Source: JBFHQE01 sp041592335
Lineage (GTDB): Bacteria > Pseudomonadota > Gammaproteobacteria > Thiohalobacterales > Thiohalobacteraceae
DNA length: 64,000 nucleotides
Direction: 5' to 3'
Assembly (NCBI GenBank): GCA_041592335.1
Contig: JBFHQE010000003.1
Location: forward strand, 101,512-165,511
The notes beneath the pieces were generated by a model. The model was not told the origin of the DNA. It worked only from the letters and a program-made list of their open reading frames with translations, and made no database searches. The position numbers and the translations under genes were made by a program. Below are positions 63,943 to 64,000 of the stretch, in pieces (position 1 is the stretch's first letter; the number at the start of each line of letters is the position of its first letter).

Positions 63943-64000
63943 GTAGGAGCGGCCTTGGCCGCGAATATGGCGATTAATTCTGGTTCGCGGCCAAGGCCGC
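63943..64000. repeat. REP-like palindromic pair, cut by the window end
   Basis: GTAGGAGCGGCCTTGGCCGC at 63943 and its reverse, TTCGCGGCCAAGGCCGC, at 63984-64000. The two face each other across about 18 bp and each contains the palindrome GCGGCCTTGGCCGC. This is the form of repetitive extragenic palindromes common downstream of genes in pseudomonads and relatives. The second copy is truncated by the window end. Confidence 0.75.

Noticed and set aside
48001..64000. Possible genomic island with mobile genes
   Set aside because: Composition shifts to A/T rich over 48-57 kb, but no integrase, transposase, tRNA or attachment site was seen, so only an accessory region is claimed.

Overview
The window is chromosomal DNA of a Gammaproteobacterium. 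Three gene orders point there: aroQ-accB-accC-prmA-(zinc ribbon gene)-dusB-fis-purH-purD, the pilB-pilC-pilD-coaE-zapD-yacG series, and lpxC-dciA-M23 peptidase-secA-argJ-mutT. These are typical of the pseudomonad and purple-sulfur (Chromatiales-like) side of the class. The species cannot be named from the sequence. Small c-type cytochromes and an exosortase-type exopolysaccharide locus suggest a respiring, surface-attached environmental bacterium. No tRNA, rRNA, CRISPR array, transposase or phage gene was seen.

Layout. (1) 36-3724, minus strand: nadE, sucD, sucC. (2) 3836-16371, plus strand: type IV pilus regulation and assembly (pilS, pilR, two tandem pilins, pilB, pilC, pilD), then coaE, zapD and yacG. 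pilS and pilR are split by an A/T-richer pair, a small unknown gene and a TPR-sulfotransferase. A likely small RNA of the Rsm/Csr type lies on the minus strand between coaE and zapD. (3) 16368-25649, mostly minus: a lipoprotein, MutT-ThiE fusion, argJ, secA, an M23 peptidase, lpxC and a membrane hydrolase, with dciA on the plus strand. (4) 25685-34798, minus: a PilZ-like protein, type II secretion genes gspF-E-D-C and rhlB. (5) 35013-37899, plus: thioredoxin, rho, a DUF2970 protein and two cytochromes c. (6) 37968-47945, minus: a DUF1269 protein, an epimerase, purD, purH, fis, dusB, a zinc-ribbon protein, prmA, accC, accB, aroQ. (7) 48164-55185, an A/T-richer accessory region: a second TPR-sulfotransferase, a lipoprotein, a VPLPA-CTERM-type surface protein with a consensus sigma-54 promoter, a FadL-family porin, and a second surface protein with a related ectodomain but a different C-terminal anchor. 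(8) 55316-61811, plus: exopolysaccharide export and chain-length genes of the XrtA/PEP-CTERM kind. (9) 61808-63914: cysQ, nudE and a nucleotidase gene, then a REP-like repeat cut by the window edge.

How it fits together. Pilus genes, type II secretion, exopolysaccharide export and CTERM-sorted surface proteins all serve the cell surface. Regulatory signals run across them: PilS-PilR with a consensus-like sigma-54 promoter before the first pilin, a second consensus sigma-54 promoter before the VPLPA-CTERM gene, CRP/FNR-type sites before the PilZ-like gene, and the candidate CsrA-sponge RNA. The most interesting items are the shared ectodomain carried on two different sorting tails, the candidate Rsm-type RNA, the two TPR-sulfotransferases placed beside pilus and exopolysaccharide genes, and the exopolysaccharide-locus ATPase fused to a degenerate receiver-like domain.
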